Part shown: positions 23,693-36,399 of the stretch, piece by piece
How the letters are laid out: the number at the start of each line of letters is the position of its first letter
Numbering within the stretch: position 1 is the first letter of the stretch
NCBI GenBank assembly: GCA_021234155.1
Contig: JAJEKV010000313.1
Location: 126,001-190,000, forward strand
From: Isoetes taiwanensis
Taxonomy: Eukaryota; Streptophyta; Lycopodiopsida; Isoetales; Isoetaceae
Direction: 5' to 3'
DNA: 64,000 nucleotides
Program-made: the position numbers and the translations under genes
Notes under the pieces: model-generated
Told to the model about the DNA's origin: nothing
The model's input: the letters and a program-made list of their open reading frames with translations, nothing else
Databases searched by the model: none

Positions 23693-24249
23693 TTGCGTTT
23701 GCACCACAAAAAGGAATCTTTCAAAGATTCCCTAAAAAAAACCTAAAAATTGCCACTTTTGGGGGGTCAATTGAAAAAACAGCCCTCAATTTTGATTTGC
23801 GACACCCCTTTTTTGGTCCAAAATTAGAAAACTTTTGTTGTTTTGTGAATTCTAGACACCCAAACAAGCTGTAAAATTGGAGTCACCTTTTAGGAAAATC
23901 TTGGAAATACAAGAAAACTAGCAAAATTAAAGAACCATTAAAATCTTCACAAGAAATGAAAGCAAGATAGGCAAATCTAGGTGTATCTATTTGTTATTAC
24001 TCAAGATGAACCACAAGGTGCTATATGGCGCATAGGCAAGCGAAAAAACATAGAAGACCTAACTAACATGTCTGATAGCATTTGGCGCTTATACAAGACA
24101 TGAAAAAACATGGATAAACTTGGAAGAAGCTATGCGAGCTTGGCAAAGGCCTTCAACATGTACAAAAAACTCTAGCCAAAACTAGGAGGTAACGATGTGC
24201 CCACATTTACATTATACAAGAAGTTCTGACCTTTGAGAAGAGCGGGATT

Positions 24250-24880
24250 AGGAATGTCGTTATACTCGTCAACTCCTTGGACTCAATCACCACTGTCCTC
24301 GTTGCCACTCTCCTCATTGTCATTTGAAGTGGTCGAAGAGCTAACCCATTTGGAACATTGTCCTCATCACAGCGAAGCTTTCGTCTGAACTATCTTCAGC
24401 TGGAGAAAGACTTGATAGGAAGTTATTTGTTGTCGCACATAGCACATTTATCAACCTTGAGTGTGAAATCATAAGCCAGACTTGAGTTTCGTTCAGGTCG
24501 GATTGTCCATGTGATTCTTATTCATCATTTTCGGCCCTTCTTGAAAGGAATTATCAGGATCATACCGACCAACAAAAGGATCTGTATCCTTAGTTTGGTA
24601 CCCGATGAACTTTCACTCTTGAAGGGAGATTGTCTTTGAGTACAATGTCTTTTAACCCGCGCAATCCGAAAGGGCGGCTCTTCGTCATCGCCGGTCGAAG
24701 GTACAGCTATAAGCATCCCCTTACTCAAAGCTAGTTTTTCCGAGTTTGGCCTTGGTTCTTTTCAAGGCGTCCTTACTCAAATCGGGTTCCTTGTTGACTT
24801 TTTTACGAACACGGTTTGCAATTCCTTGGCCTCAACAAGGGGATGATTTTTCAAGGCCAACAAAAAGCAACTTCAAGGAG
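24250..24880 (-). pseudogene. Element A transposase, C-terminal exon(s)
   Basis: The minus strand reads SKGMLIAVPSTGDDEEPPFR and IARVKRH, then DPFVGRYDPDNSF and MNKNHMDNPT in a broken frame. This resembles the C-terminal module I recall from DUF7869-type transposon proteins, where a G..V.V......PFW+ segment is followed by Y.P and a W.D motif. It is separated from the rest of the transposase gene (30.6 kb onward) by the satellite block. The assignment is by memory of family pattern and is tentative. The element's palindrome also occurs just left of it near 24,026. Confidence 0.4.
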
Positions 24881-24895
24881 ACTAAAGGGATTTAG

Positions 24896-27800
24896 TTACA
24901 TCTGCATTATAAGCGAGATACCATGATGGGGTCAATTCCGGACTATATGTTGGAGCCTCTACGGACACCTCTCGTTTGATTATGCTCAATTATGATTGGG
25001 GCGCCTATATTTTAAGATGCGGAACCCCGAGTTTGCCTAAGGTTTTGATGGTATATCGAGTCTCTAACTTAAGTTTTTTGAATATGGATGATTGAACCTC
25101 TACCAAAATAACTCAATGTCCTAATAAGACTACTTTAACCAATCTAACCCGGTGGAGCTAATGTGACTATTTTTTATCTTAAATCTATGTTTTTTTTTAT
25201 AATAAGCATTGAATTGTTTTAGGGATATGGTCTATGGTTTCAAGAATTATATCTATATCAAATCCCCTGGAACCCCTCATTTATTTTGCTACATATTCTA
25301 AGCGAGATGCATGGACTACCACAATCAATCCCTCGGCCCGGACTATATGTTGGAGCCTACGGACACCTCTCGTTTTCGATTATGCTCAATTATGATTGGG
25401 GGCGCCTATGATTTTAAGATGTCGAATCTGAGTTTGCCTAAGGTTTTGATGGTATATCGAGTCTCTATCACGGTTTTGCTTAAGTTTTTTGAATATGAAA
25501 TCTGGGGATTCGAACCTCTACCAAAATAACTCAATGTCCTAATAAGACTACTTTAACCAATCTAACCAGTGAGCTAATGTGACTATTTTTTATCTTAAAT
25601 CTATGTTTTTTTTTATAATAACCCATTGAATTGTTTTAGGGATATGGTCTATGGTTTCAAGAATTATATCTATATCAAATCCCCCTGGAACCCCCTGTTA
25701 TTTTGCTACATATTCTAAACGAGATGCACCCTGGACTACCACAGTCGTCGGATCTGTCAATCCTACGGCCCAGACTATATGTTGGAGCCTCACGGACACC
25801 TCTCGTTGATTGAACCTCCACCGATTATGCTCAATTATGATTGGGGACGCCTATGATTTTAAGATGTCGAATACGAGTTTGCCTAAGGTTTTGATGGTAT
25901 ATCGAGTCTCTATACGGTTTTGCTTAAGTTTTTTGAATATGAAATACGGGGATTCGAACCTCTACCAAAATAGCTCAATGTCCTAATAAGACTACTTTAA
26001 CCAATCTAACCAGTGAGCTAATGTGACTATTTTTTATCTTAAATCTATGTTTTTTTTTATAATAACCCATTGAATTGTTTTAGGGATATGGTCTATGGTT
26101 TCAAGAATTATATCTATATCAAATCCCCTGGAACCCCTGTTATTTTGCTACATATTCTAAGCGAGATGCACCCTGGACTACCACGGATCGTCGGATCACA
26201 TCTGTCAATCCTACGGCCCGGACTATATGTTGGAGCCTCACGGACACCTCTCGTTTTCGATTATGCTCAATTATGATTGGGGCGCCTATGATTTTAAGAT
26301 GTCGAATCTGAGTTTGCCTAAGGTTTTGATGGTATATCGAGTCTCTATCACGGTTTTGCTTAAGTTTTTGAATATGAAATCTGAGGGGATTGAACCTCTA
26401 CCAAAATAGCTCAATGTCCTAATAAGACTACTTTAACCAATCTAACGGTGAGCTAATGTGACTATTTTTTTATCTTAAATCTATGTTTTTTTATAATAAC
26501 CCATTGAATTGTTTTAGGGATATGGTCTATGGTTTCAAAATTATATCTATATCAAATCCCCACGGAACCCCCTGTTATTTTGCTACATATTCTAAGCGAG
26601 ATGCACCCTGGACTACCACCACGGTCGTCGGATCTGTCAATCCTATATGTTACGGCCAATTATGATTGGGGGCCTATGATTTTAAGATGAATCTGTGAGT
26701 TTGACTATATGTTGGAGCCTCAAAATAGGACACCTCTCGTTTCGATTATGCTCAATTATGATTGGGGGACTACCCCTATGATTTTAAGATGTCGAATCTG
26801 AGTTTGCCTAAGGTTTTGATGGTATATCGAAGTCTCTATACGGTTTTGCTTAAGTTTTTGAATATGAAATACCGGGGATTGAACCTCTACCAAAATAGCT
26901 CAATGTCCTAATAAGACTACTTTAACCAATCTAACCCGGTGAGCTAATGTGACTATTTTTTATCTTAAATCTATGTTTTTTTTTATAATAACCCATTGAA
27001 TTGTTTTAGGGATATGGTCTATGGTTTCAAGAATTATATCTATATCAAATCCCCACGGAACCCCCGTTATTTTGCTACATATTCTAAACGAGATGCACCA
27101 CTGGACTACCACGATCGTGATGTCAATCCTCGGCCCGGACTATATGTTGGAGCCTCACGGACACCTCTCGTTTGCCGGGATTATGCTCAATTATGATTGG
27201 GGCGCCTATATATGATTTTAAGATGTCAAGAATTTAGTTTGCCTAAGGTTTTGATGGTATATCGAAGTCTCTATGTTTGGTTTTGCTTAAGTTTTTGAAT
27301 ATGAAATCTGGGGATTGAACCTCTACCAAAATAGCTCAATGTCCTAATAAGACTACTTTAACCAATCTAACCGGTGAGCTAATGTGACTATTTTTTATCT
27401 TAAATCTATGTTTTTTATAATAACCCATTGAATTGTTTTAGGGATATGGTCTATGGTTTCAAGAATTATATCTATATCAAATCCCCTGGAACCCCTCGTT
27501 ATTTTGCTACATATTCTAAACGAGATGCACCCCTGGACTACCACGCCGTCGGATCTGTCAATCCTACGGCCCGGACTATATATGTTGGAGCCTACGGACA
27601 CCTCTCGTTTGATTATGCTCAATTATGATTGGGGCGCCTATGATTTTAAGATGTCGAATACGAGTTTGCCTAAGGTTTTGATGGTATATCGAAGTCTCTA
27701 TACGGTTTTGCTTAAGTTTTTTTGAATATGAAATCACGAGGGGGATTGAACCTCTACCAAAATAGCTCAATGTCCTAATAAGACTACTTTAACCAATCTA

Positions 27801-30423
27801 ACCCGGTGAGCTAATGTGACTATTTTTTATCTTAAATCTATGTTTTTTTTATAATAACCCATTGAATTGTTTTAGGGATATGGTCTATGGTTTCAAGAAT
27901 TATATCTATATCAAATCCCCCTGGAACCCCTGTTATTTTGCTACATATTCTAAGCGAGATGCACCACGGACTACCACGATTCGTCGGATCTGTCAATCCT
28001 ACGGCCCAGACTATATGTTGGAGCCTCTGGACACCTCTCGTTTCGATTATGCTCAATTATGATTGGGGACGCCTATGATTTTAAGATGTCGAATACGAGT
28101 TTGCCTAAGGTTTTGATGGTATATCGAGTCTCTATACGGTTTTGCTTAAGTTTTTTGAATATGAAATACGGGGATTCGAACCTCTACCAAAATAGCTCAA
28201 TGTCCTAATAAGACTACTTTAACCAATCTAACCAGTGAGCTAATGTGACTATTTTTTATCTTAAATCTATGTTTTTTTTAATAATAACCCATTGAATTGT
28301 TTTAGGGATATGGTCTATGGTTTCAAGAATTATATCTATATCAAATCCCCCTGGAACCCCCTGTTATTTTGCTACATATTCTAAACGAGATGCACCCTGG
28401 ACTACCACCTGGACACCTCAATTTTCGGCCGATTGGGGATCATCAATCCTCTGACCCGGACTATATGTTGGAGCCTCTAACGGACACCTCTCGTTTTGAT
28501 TATGCTCAATTATGATTGGGGATATGGCCTATGATTTTAAGATGTCGAATATGAGTTTGCCTAAGGTTTTGATGGTATATCGAAGTCTCTATACGGTTTT
28601 GCTTAAGTTTTTGAATATGCTCAATTACGAGGATTTGAACCTCTACCAAAATAGCTCAATGTCCTAATAAGACTACTTTAACAATCAATCTAACCGGGTG
28701 AGCTAATGTGACTATTTTTATCTTAAATCTATGTTTTTTATAATAACCCATTGAATTGTTTTAGGGATATGGTCTATGGTTTCAAGAATTATATCTATAT
28801 CAAATCCCCCTGGAACCCCCTGTTATTTTGCTACATATTCTAAACGAGATGCACCCTGGACTACCACAGTCGTCGGATCACAATCAATCCTACATGATTG
28901 GGGACTATATGTTGGAGCCTACGGACACCTCTCGTTTCGATTATGCTCAATTATGATTGGGGGCCTTCTATGATTTTAAGATGTCGAATCTGAGTTTGCC
29001 TAAGGTTTTGATGGTATATCGAAGTCTCTATCTGGTTTTGCTTAAGTTTTTGAATATGAAATACGGGGATTGAACCTCTACCAAAATAGCTCAATGTCCT
29101 AATAAGACTACTTTAACCAATCTAACCGATTGAGCTAATGTGACTATTTTTATCTTAAATCTATTTTTTTTTTTATAATAACCCATTGAATTGTTTTTAG
29201 GGATATGGTCTATGGTTTCAAGAATTATATCTATATCAAATCCCCTCGAACCCCCTGTTATTTTGCTACATATTCTAAAGCGAGATGCACCACGGACTAC
29301 CATTAGTCGTCCGGATTCAAGCCAATCCTACGCCCGGACTATATGTTGGAGCCTCACGGACACCTCTCGTTTTCGATTATGCTCAATTATGATTGGGGAC
29401 GCCTATGATTTTAAGATGTCGAATACGAGTTTGCCTAAGGTTTTGATGGTATATCGAAGTCTCTATCACTGGTTTTGCTTAAGTTTTTGAATATGAAATA
29501 CTGGATTGAACCTCTACCAAAATAGCTCAATGTCCTAATAAGACTACTTTAACCAATCTAACCGGTGAGCTAATGTGACTATTTTTTATCTTAAATCTAT
29601 GTTTTTTTTATAATAACCCATTGAATTGTTTTAGGGATATGGTCTATGGTTTCAAGAATTATATCTATATCAAATGCCCCACTGGAATTGTTATTTTGAT
29701 ACATATTCTAATATGTTGGAGCCTCGACACCTCTACCCACGCCCGCGTTCGATTATGCTCAATTATGATTCCTATGCCTATGATTTTAAGATGTCAATAA
29801 TGAAGTTTGCCTAAGGTTTGATGGTATATCGAGTTCTACGGTTTTGCTTAAGTTTTTTGAATATGAAACGAACCTCTACCAAAATAGCTCAATGTCCTAA
29901 TAAGACTACTTTAACCAATCTAACCAAAGGAGCTAATGTGACTATTTTTTATCTTAAATCTATGTTTTTTATAATAACCCATTGAATTGTTTAGGGATAT
30001 GGATGGTTTCAAGAATTATATCTATATCAAATACGAACCCCCTGTTATTTTGCTACATATTCTAAACCAGATGCACCCGGTTTGGACTTCAATCCTAAGG
30101 TTTTGATGGTACTTATGATTTTAAGATGAATCTGTGAAGTTTCTATGATGGGGGGTTTTACCAATGCTTCAAGTTTTTGTTTTGATGGTATATCGAAGTC
30201 TCTACAGTTTTTTTAAGTTTTTGAATATGAAATACCTCTACCAAAATAGCTCAATGTCCTAATAAGACTACTTTAACCAATCTAACCAGGGAGCTAAATG
30301 TGACTATTTTTTATCTTAAATCTATGTTTTTTTTTTTTTTATAATAACCCATTGAATTGTTTTAGGGATATGGTCTATGGTTTCAAGAATTATATCTATA
30401 TATTGTTATTTGCTACATATTGA
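24896..30423. repeat. Satellite array, about 13 units of about 434 bp
   Basis: All units run in one direction. The marker TTGTTTTAGGGATATGG recurs with its AGGG at 25,221, 25,638, 26,082, 26,516, 27,008, 27,440, 27,874, 28,304, 28,763, 29,199, 29,633, 29,993 and 30,364: spacing 417-492 bp for most, 360-371 for the last two shortened units. Every unit holds a tRNA-like block (see 25,945-26,028). Units differ mainly by small indels at CpG-rich spots. Short frames in the array, such as MNCFRDMVYGFKNYIYIKS, are repeat artefacts, not genes. Confidence 0.95.
25945..26028 (-). promoter_or_regulatory. tRNA-like polymerase III promoter in the satellite unit
   Basis: Representative of the array. On the minus strand TAGCTCACTGG (26,010-26,020) fits the tRNA A box at 10 of 11 positions and continues TTAGA as a D-arm does. 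GGTTCGAATCC (25,950-25,960) is a perfect B box about 50 bp downstream. The intervening part does not form a convincing tRNA, and the T stem has mismatches, so I call it tRNA-derived rather than a tRNA gene. Several units have lost one base of the B box (GATTGAACC on the plus strand). Confidence 0.7.
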
Positions 30424-30603
30424 AAAAATTCTCCCACCAGCCTTTGTCCTCCTCAGCAAGTACTTAAAAACCGACCTTATACTTTTTCTCCATCTTTGGT
30501 CATTGAGACAAAGGGATTTTTGTCCTTGTTCTTTTCTCGTTGTAGTCTATGGCACTTTTTATTTTTTCTTTGAATAGCCCTTCTCATTACCTTAGTTTCA
30601 GAA

Positions 30604-30968
30604 CATATTTTTAAATATTGGGCCTTTTCAGTCGCCAAGTTTGGGAGGTGACAAAGTACTTCCCTTGAAAATTGTGCTTTCTACAGTCCTTCCTTGAGAA
30701 AATTTTTACATGATGTTGAAATGTCAAATTATTCAACTTTATGGATAGCGAGGGACTGTGTTTTTTATCACCATGGCTGGAAAATAAACTCACGAAAATC
30801 AAAAGTCTCGCTAACTGCCCGACAAGCTGGAGTTGGATTGTAAGCTTGCTCAATCCTTTGCACATGGAGTGTAGACAAAATGCTTTTTCCTTCCGCATGA
30901 GCCGTTCTATGATTTTGAAGAAAATCTGCTTGAACATTTGGTTGTCTGATCATGGGTGTGGCCTTAAG
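30604..30968 (-). pseudogene. Element A transposase, segment after the GHTH motif
   Basis: The minus strand starts at the nested element's left LTR with GGC CAC ACC CAT, reading GHTHDQ, then a shifted CSSRFSS, the counterpart of the GHTH..ID..FS.. block that follows the QLDN..RENKN block in DUF7869-type proteins. Further on, IIERLMRKEKAFCLHSMCKG and FQHHVKIFSRKDCRKHNFQG continue as degenerate coding sequence. The preceding codons of the gene are at 41,993 onward, 11 kb away, because of the nested retrotransposon. Confidence 0.6.
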
Positions 30969-31564
30969 TGTTAGTCTGTGCCTCACTGGTATTGGGACTA
31001 TTCATAAGACCTCGACCGGACCAAGTCAAGTCAAGGATCCCAATCCATTGAGGTCGATCGTCAAAGGCCCGGCCGAAGACCAAGCGGCGGAACCCGCGTA
31101 GTATTGAAAAAGCACGGAGTAACGCTACCAAAACCCGACCTCGGACAAGTGGCGACGCGTCACACTGAGCAAAGCGATTTTGTCCGTCGTCGTATTCGAG
31201 GCCGGGGAGGCACCGCCCGGCATTCGTGGAACGCAAATCAGGCCTCCTTCGAGTCGACACGAAATCGGTCCTGTATACATATTGGGCCAAAGGCCATTGT
31301 ACTATATATATGGTAGAGCTAGCACATGAGTTTTTAGATGAGTTTTGACTCTTGTCTCACCGATTTTTCTCGGATTTGAGGAGCTCATGTATCATCATCA
31401 TTGATATCAAAAGCTTATCATTGTTGTCTCATTGTTCTTTGTTTTTCTTTCCCTCTCCTTTGTTTTCTTGCAAAATCCAGCGTGACATAGTCGGGATCCT
31501 CTTGTTAGATCCAAGGGTCCTCCGTAGGGCCGTCTTTGCAGATTTCGAACCCGGACCCCAAACA
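30969..31564 (+). repeat. 5' LTR of Ty3/gypsy element 2
   Basis: 596 bp, TG...CA ends. It shares long blocks with 41,410-41,992, for example ATTGGGCCAAAGGCCATTGT followed by the TATA-like ACTATATATATGG, and GAGCTCATGTATCATCATCA. Differences include many small indels, so the element is not recent or the sequence has errors. Confidence 0.9.
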
Positions 31565-31693
31565 CTGCGGCTAGCCGCCGGTCTGATTCGATTTTCCTTT
31601 CTTCGCGCCAATGTGTAACTTCACACGAGGAAGAACTCCTTTCCAGGCAGCCTCGCTTGGGCGCCATCATCGAAGGAAGTCAAGTCGACATGT

Positions 31694-33437
31694 ATGGATC
31701 TTATGACATTGGGGAGGCTTTGTCGTCTCGGGCTCGGTTGGAAAAAGCCACCCACCCCGCCGTCTGTCTCGCGTCCGGTTCCGCCTCAAGCGTGCAAACA
31801 TTGCTCCACAACCAGTCACCTCATCACTATCCGGGGAGCCCTATCGGGGCTCAGCCTTCTCAACCTTACTTTCCTTACCCCCGAACATGCCTACATCCAT
31901 CATTCTTTTCCGCCATACGCCTCTACCTTCACAACCATCATCTCCCTACGGGTGACGCGGGGATATCCAAAAGTCTCTTTTGCTCCTCCCCAGAATTTCC
32001 CTTCCCTACATTTCCCGCTTCCCTGTTACAACCTTACGGACCTCAAACCAATGCGGGGCACCTCCAGTCCTCCACCCTCGAACCCCTTCATCGGGTCTTT
32101 TAGGCACCACGCCACCTCCAACTCCATCTCAATATAATCCCTATCTTGTTCCCCGTCCAGCCCGGCACTTTCACCTCTACCTTTGGACCCTTAAGCTGAC
32201 TTATCCAACCTTTGGCAACACTAAAAGGCAAACCATTAGACCAAAGTGCTCAGGGCCCACATGGAAGAATTTGAGGCTGGGGCCGTCCTAAATGGTCATG
32301 CACAACCCTCAACTGAAATTCCACATCTTTTCCACCACAAGCATTGTTTCTCTCACCAATGGCTTATGTCCAACAAAGCCACCGGAAACAAGATTGGTCG
32401 AAATGAAAACCGCTTTTCTTTCACACTATGGAACCAGGATGATGATCAACTTCATCTAAAGCAACTCAATGACCTTCAACAAGAGCCCACTTTGAGTCCG
32501 CCTGAGGGATTTTGCAGATGACTTCATATATTCTACTGGAAGCAAACTCAAGGAGTGCCTCACACCGAGCCAGATCTTGGTTTGGTTTCTCCAAGGACTT
32601 CCTCCAGCTATCCGGATCTCATGAGGAATAGGCCACCAAGACTTTGGAGCGGGCTATCACCTAGTCAATCACTCTGGCCAATGTTTTCTCCCGCGTGGCT
32701 CTTCAGAGCTCCCTTTCATTCCACCAGTCCATGGTTCCACGATCGCAGCGTCCAACCTCAACACGCCACTCCAGCAGCCGCGGATCAGACCGTGCCATAT
32801 CTGTAAATATCAAGGCCACTTGGCAAATGAGTGCAACTCCCACCAATGGCCCGCCCATTGTAAAAGATGCAACATGTGCAATCATGCCCCTAAGAAGAGT
32901 GCACTGCACTCATCCTACACCTTTCCGCAACTGCTGGTTTATCAAGTGCAAACCACACCTCAAAGAATAATCGCACTATCACCGCGAACCACCGGGCTCA
33001 ACCCAATCAACTCTATCGAACAGGAGCAACAACGGGGACCCAACCCACCCCTTTTGATCCTTCTAAAGCTCGGTGTGGGGTCATACCACCACGGCCCGTC
33101 CTCAACTCCCACAAGTTCAAGTACGACTCTCGGCACAAATCGGACCACCTCGGTCCGCCTCACCGCTTACCAACTTTGGATTGCAAATGGCAAACAAGGC
33201 CCGTCCCCGCTTCGGAAGCCAAAGCCACCTCAAGAATCACGCTTATCAACCAGCTCCCGCCAATCAACCTCAAATGGATCAACAAGCACGTGGAAGAAAT
33301 TTTTCGTGCTCTTAATCCTCCATCCGGTCGCCAAACCGGGTTGGTTTGGTTTCACGCTGCACGACCGGCTGCCACGCCCCTTTAACCATTATTCCTCATC
33401 GCTTAACCTGCCTTTGGGTGGACACAATCCCTCATGA
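31694..33437 (+). pseudogene. gag region of Ty3/gypsy element 2
   Basis: Overlapping frames broken by shifts, proline- and serine-rich. At 32,793-32,834 the reading CHICKYQGHLANEC is a CCHC zinc knuckle (C-x2-C-x4-H-x4-C), the nucleocapsid RNA-binding motif, followed by CKRCNMC. No single open frame covers gag. Confidence 0.65.
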
Positions 33438-34589
33438 AGAGGACAAAAGGTTCACTTTGCACCCGACTTGGACAAACTCATGCCTCATGTCATGCCTAAA
33501 GTACGCTAAAGCATTTTGAACCTCATGCAAGCAGCCAAGGCCGAGACGTTATTAATGTTCATGCCACCACCGGAGCTCGGCAAAAGACAAGATGCACCTT
33601 CCACATCTCAACCTCCACGCCTCGGACATATTCGAATATTGCCGCCGAGGTTGACCTTCTCAAAGAAGTTGCTACTTCATTACCACGCACTCCAAAGACT
33701 GTGTGGATCCAGCAGATCCTTTTTTCTCATATGCCTCCTCGAACTCCAAGAGGAGTTGGCAAAAATCAAAATTCCCTTAAGTCCGGGCAACCATTTTGAA
33801 ACTATGTCCCGCTCTCAAGGACCGCTACCACTCCCTAATTTTGGTTGGGGCCGCCGCTACCTCTACACCCACGCAGACATGCCACGGTGGGCAATCAACA
33901 AGTCAATCATGTTCAAATTGACGGAGGTAGGTAAAGGTCAATCTCATCACGGACAAACTCCAAAAAACAAATGGGCATCAAACAACTCTATCAGGCCCCA
34001 TATGACATCAAATTGGCTAATGGCCATATCACGAGACCTCAAGGCGCCACACCTCTTCTTCACATCAACATTGGTGATCTCCGATTCCCCTTAGAATTTG
34101 GTGTTTGAAGGCTGGAGAAGATCCAGTGATTATGAAATGTTGGTTGGCAGACCTTTCCTCCGGCCGTGCCAAGAGTATCCATTATTGGGCCATGGATCGC
34201 TTAGTCATCAGATGATGGTCACCCAATGCCACTATGGACTTGGAAACCGTGAAGATCATTTCGGTTGATCATGCTGAACCCTCTCTCGACACCGACCGAG
34301 GATGCCCGTAATATCTATCAAGTTTAGGCTCCACCGCGAAGTCCGCCTCGCCATCCTACCCCCAATATGCTGATCCTTGGGGAGAAATGACTTTTGATCG
34401 GTGACCAGCCTGGCTGCCTTGCTTGACGCCTACCTGGCTCCTTGCAATCGCATCCAACGTGTTGATCACTTTTCAGATGCAGAAATTCCTCCAGATCCTG
34501 TTGATGTACACGCCGCCATGAAGCAACCTTTTGCTTGATGACAATCAAGAACCTCTTTTTTCACCACGCAGAACGCCACTCGCCCCGCC
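33438..34589 (+). pseudogene. Protease region of Ty3/gypsy element 2
   Basis: Expected position of the protease. Broken frames contain VGRPFLRPC-like text after an LRFPLEFG-like stretch, but I could not find a clear D[ST]G active site. Assignment rests on position between the gag knuckle and the reverse transcriptase. Confidence 0.35.
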
Positions 34590-36110
34590 ATGCTTCAACC
34601 TCCTGCTCATATTGTGAAGGACACGGAAGTCATCCCACATATTCAAACTCCTGAAGTCGAGATTGTGGACGTAGGCAACAATCAACCCGTCGCATTGCTG
34701 CCAATCTTCCCGACACCCTATCGTATCAGGCCGCCACGCTTTTCAAAAAGTTCAAATACATTTTCGCCCGAGCTACGAGGAGACCTTCGGGGATCAACAA
34801 AACCTTGGGGAACTTACCATTTCTACCAAATCCGATGCACATCCAAAGATAGCAACGGCAAGCATTCAGCTCAACCCCAATTTATCGCGGATCGGCCAAG
34901 GCAGAAATTGACAAACTCCTGTCTGCGGTTTGATCTATGAGGTCAAACATTACGAATGGGTGAGCCCCATTGTCATTGCACTCAAACACAATGGAAAGAT
35001 CCGTTTGCGTGGACTCACCGGAAACTAAATCAGGCCACGAAGTGTGATCATTTTTCCACTTTCGCTCCGTTCGTGTTCGAAGAGGTCGCCGGACATGAGA
35101 TGTACTCCTTCATGGATGGTTTTTCGGCTACAATCGATCTCAATCAAAGAATCTGATCAACTCAAGACAACTTTCACCACCCCGTGGGGCACTTTTGCCT
35201 ACAAGGTGGTTCCTTTTGGATTATCAAACTCTCCATCAACGTTTCAACGCATCATGCTCTCAGTTTTTCATGATTTTATGAAGGAAAATCCCTTCTTGCA
35301 AATTTTTCAAGATGACTTCTCGCCACTGAGCTCCATGGTGACCATTTGGATAAATTGGAACTCGTCTTTTCAGAAATGTGATGAGTCCGGGCATTAGTCT
35401 CAATCGAGAAATGCACCTTTGCGTCGTCGCCGGTGTTACGTTAGGACATGTTGTCGACAAAAGGGGTATCACCACGGATCTGCCAAAATCGGTTATTGTG
35501 CCAAGGCTCAAGCACCCGCCAATATCAAGGAGACACGCTCTTTCCTGGGTAAGGTAAATTATTACTCCACCTTCATTCCTGGACTTGCAGCCATTGCAGA
35601 TCCCATTCATAAACTCACGGGTGATGAATCCACCTGGGCTTGGAATTCCCAGGCGGATGCTGCTTTCAACGGTTGAAGCTTTTACTTACTCGTGGCCCGG
35701 TTCTTGTTCTCCTCAATGGGACAAGCCCTTTCGTCCATGTAGATGTCCGGCGTCGCTATTGGAGAAATTGTTCTTTCTCAAGAATATGATGCATTAATCG
35801 ACAAACCAAACAGATATGCCGAGAGAAAACTCAATCTGTTGGCTAACTACTCAAAATACGAGCGTGAAGCCTTGGGTTTAATTTTACGTGTCCAACGCCC
35901 GTCACTATCTTTTAGGCGGTCCGGATCAAATTCTTTGTTGACCACCAAGCACTCCTTTATTTGATCAACAAATCCACGCCCACGGGCCGCATTGCTCGTT
36001 GGGTTCTTCTTCTGCAAGAATTTGCACCTTTTGAAATTGTTCACAAGGCAGGCAAATCTCATGTTGTCCCGGATTATCTTTCGCGATCCATCCACGGATG
36101 ATCCCTCCAC
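34590..36110 (+). pseudogene. Reverse transcriptase and RNase H of Ty3/gypsy element 2
   Basis: Reverse-transcriptase blocks in shifting frames: YSFMDGFSATIDLNQRI, TPWGTFAYKVVPFGLSNSPS, IFQDDFSPL as the active-site block (FQDD in place of Y.DD), and ETRSFLGKVNYYSTFIPGLA. RNase H follows, ending FFVDHQALLYLINKSTPTGR, then EFAPFEIVHKAGKSHVVPDY and LSRS. Several shifts and stops make it non-functional as read. Confidence 0.8.
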
Positions 36111-36399
36111 GGGAGTCTCGGGCTTTTTTCGACGCTCAACTCTTTCTGGTCACGGCCACGCCACATTGGTTCCACGACTTTCAGCAGTATCTCCTCACAG
36201 GCGCTCTTCCACCAAAAGACGCCACGCTCTCTCCAGCCAAAGCGTCAATCCCGCCGACACCAATTTCTCCTCGCGAGGTCCGTGACTCACACCATGGTTG
36301 CAGGCCATCTTTACAAAGAGGCAAGGATACCGCCCCCTTCGACGCTGTGTTCTCCCTCATGAGGTCCCGGATATTGTCCAGAAGCCCATGAAGGGCTCG

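Noticed and set aside
25945-26028. Functional tRNA gene in the satellite
   Set aside because: A and B boxes are good, but the acceptor and T stems do not pair properly and no convincing anticodon arm is present.
24896-30423. Possible CRISPR-like or coding repeat array
   Set aside because: Units are about 434 bp, without short direct repeats and unique spacers. The repeated open frames are the same repeat read through, with no conserved start or length.
31407-31670. Minus-strand frames in the LTRs (also 41,842-42,141) as genes
   Set aside because: They lie across LTR sequence present in both LTR copies and have no domain.
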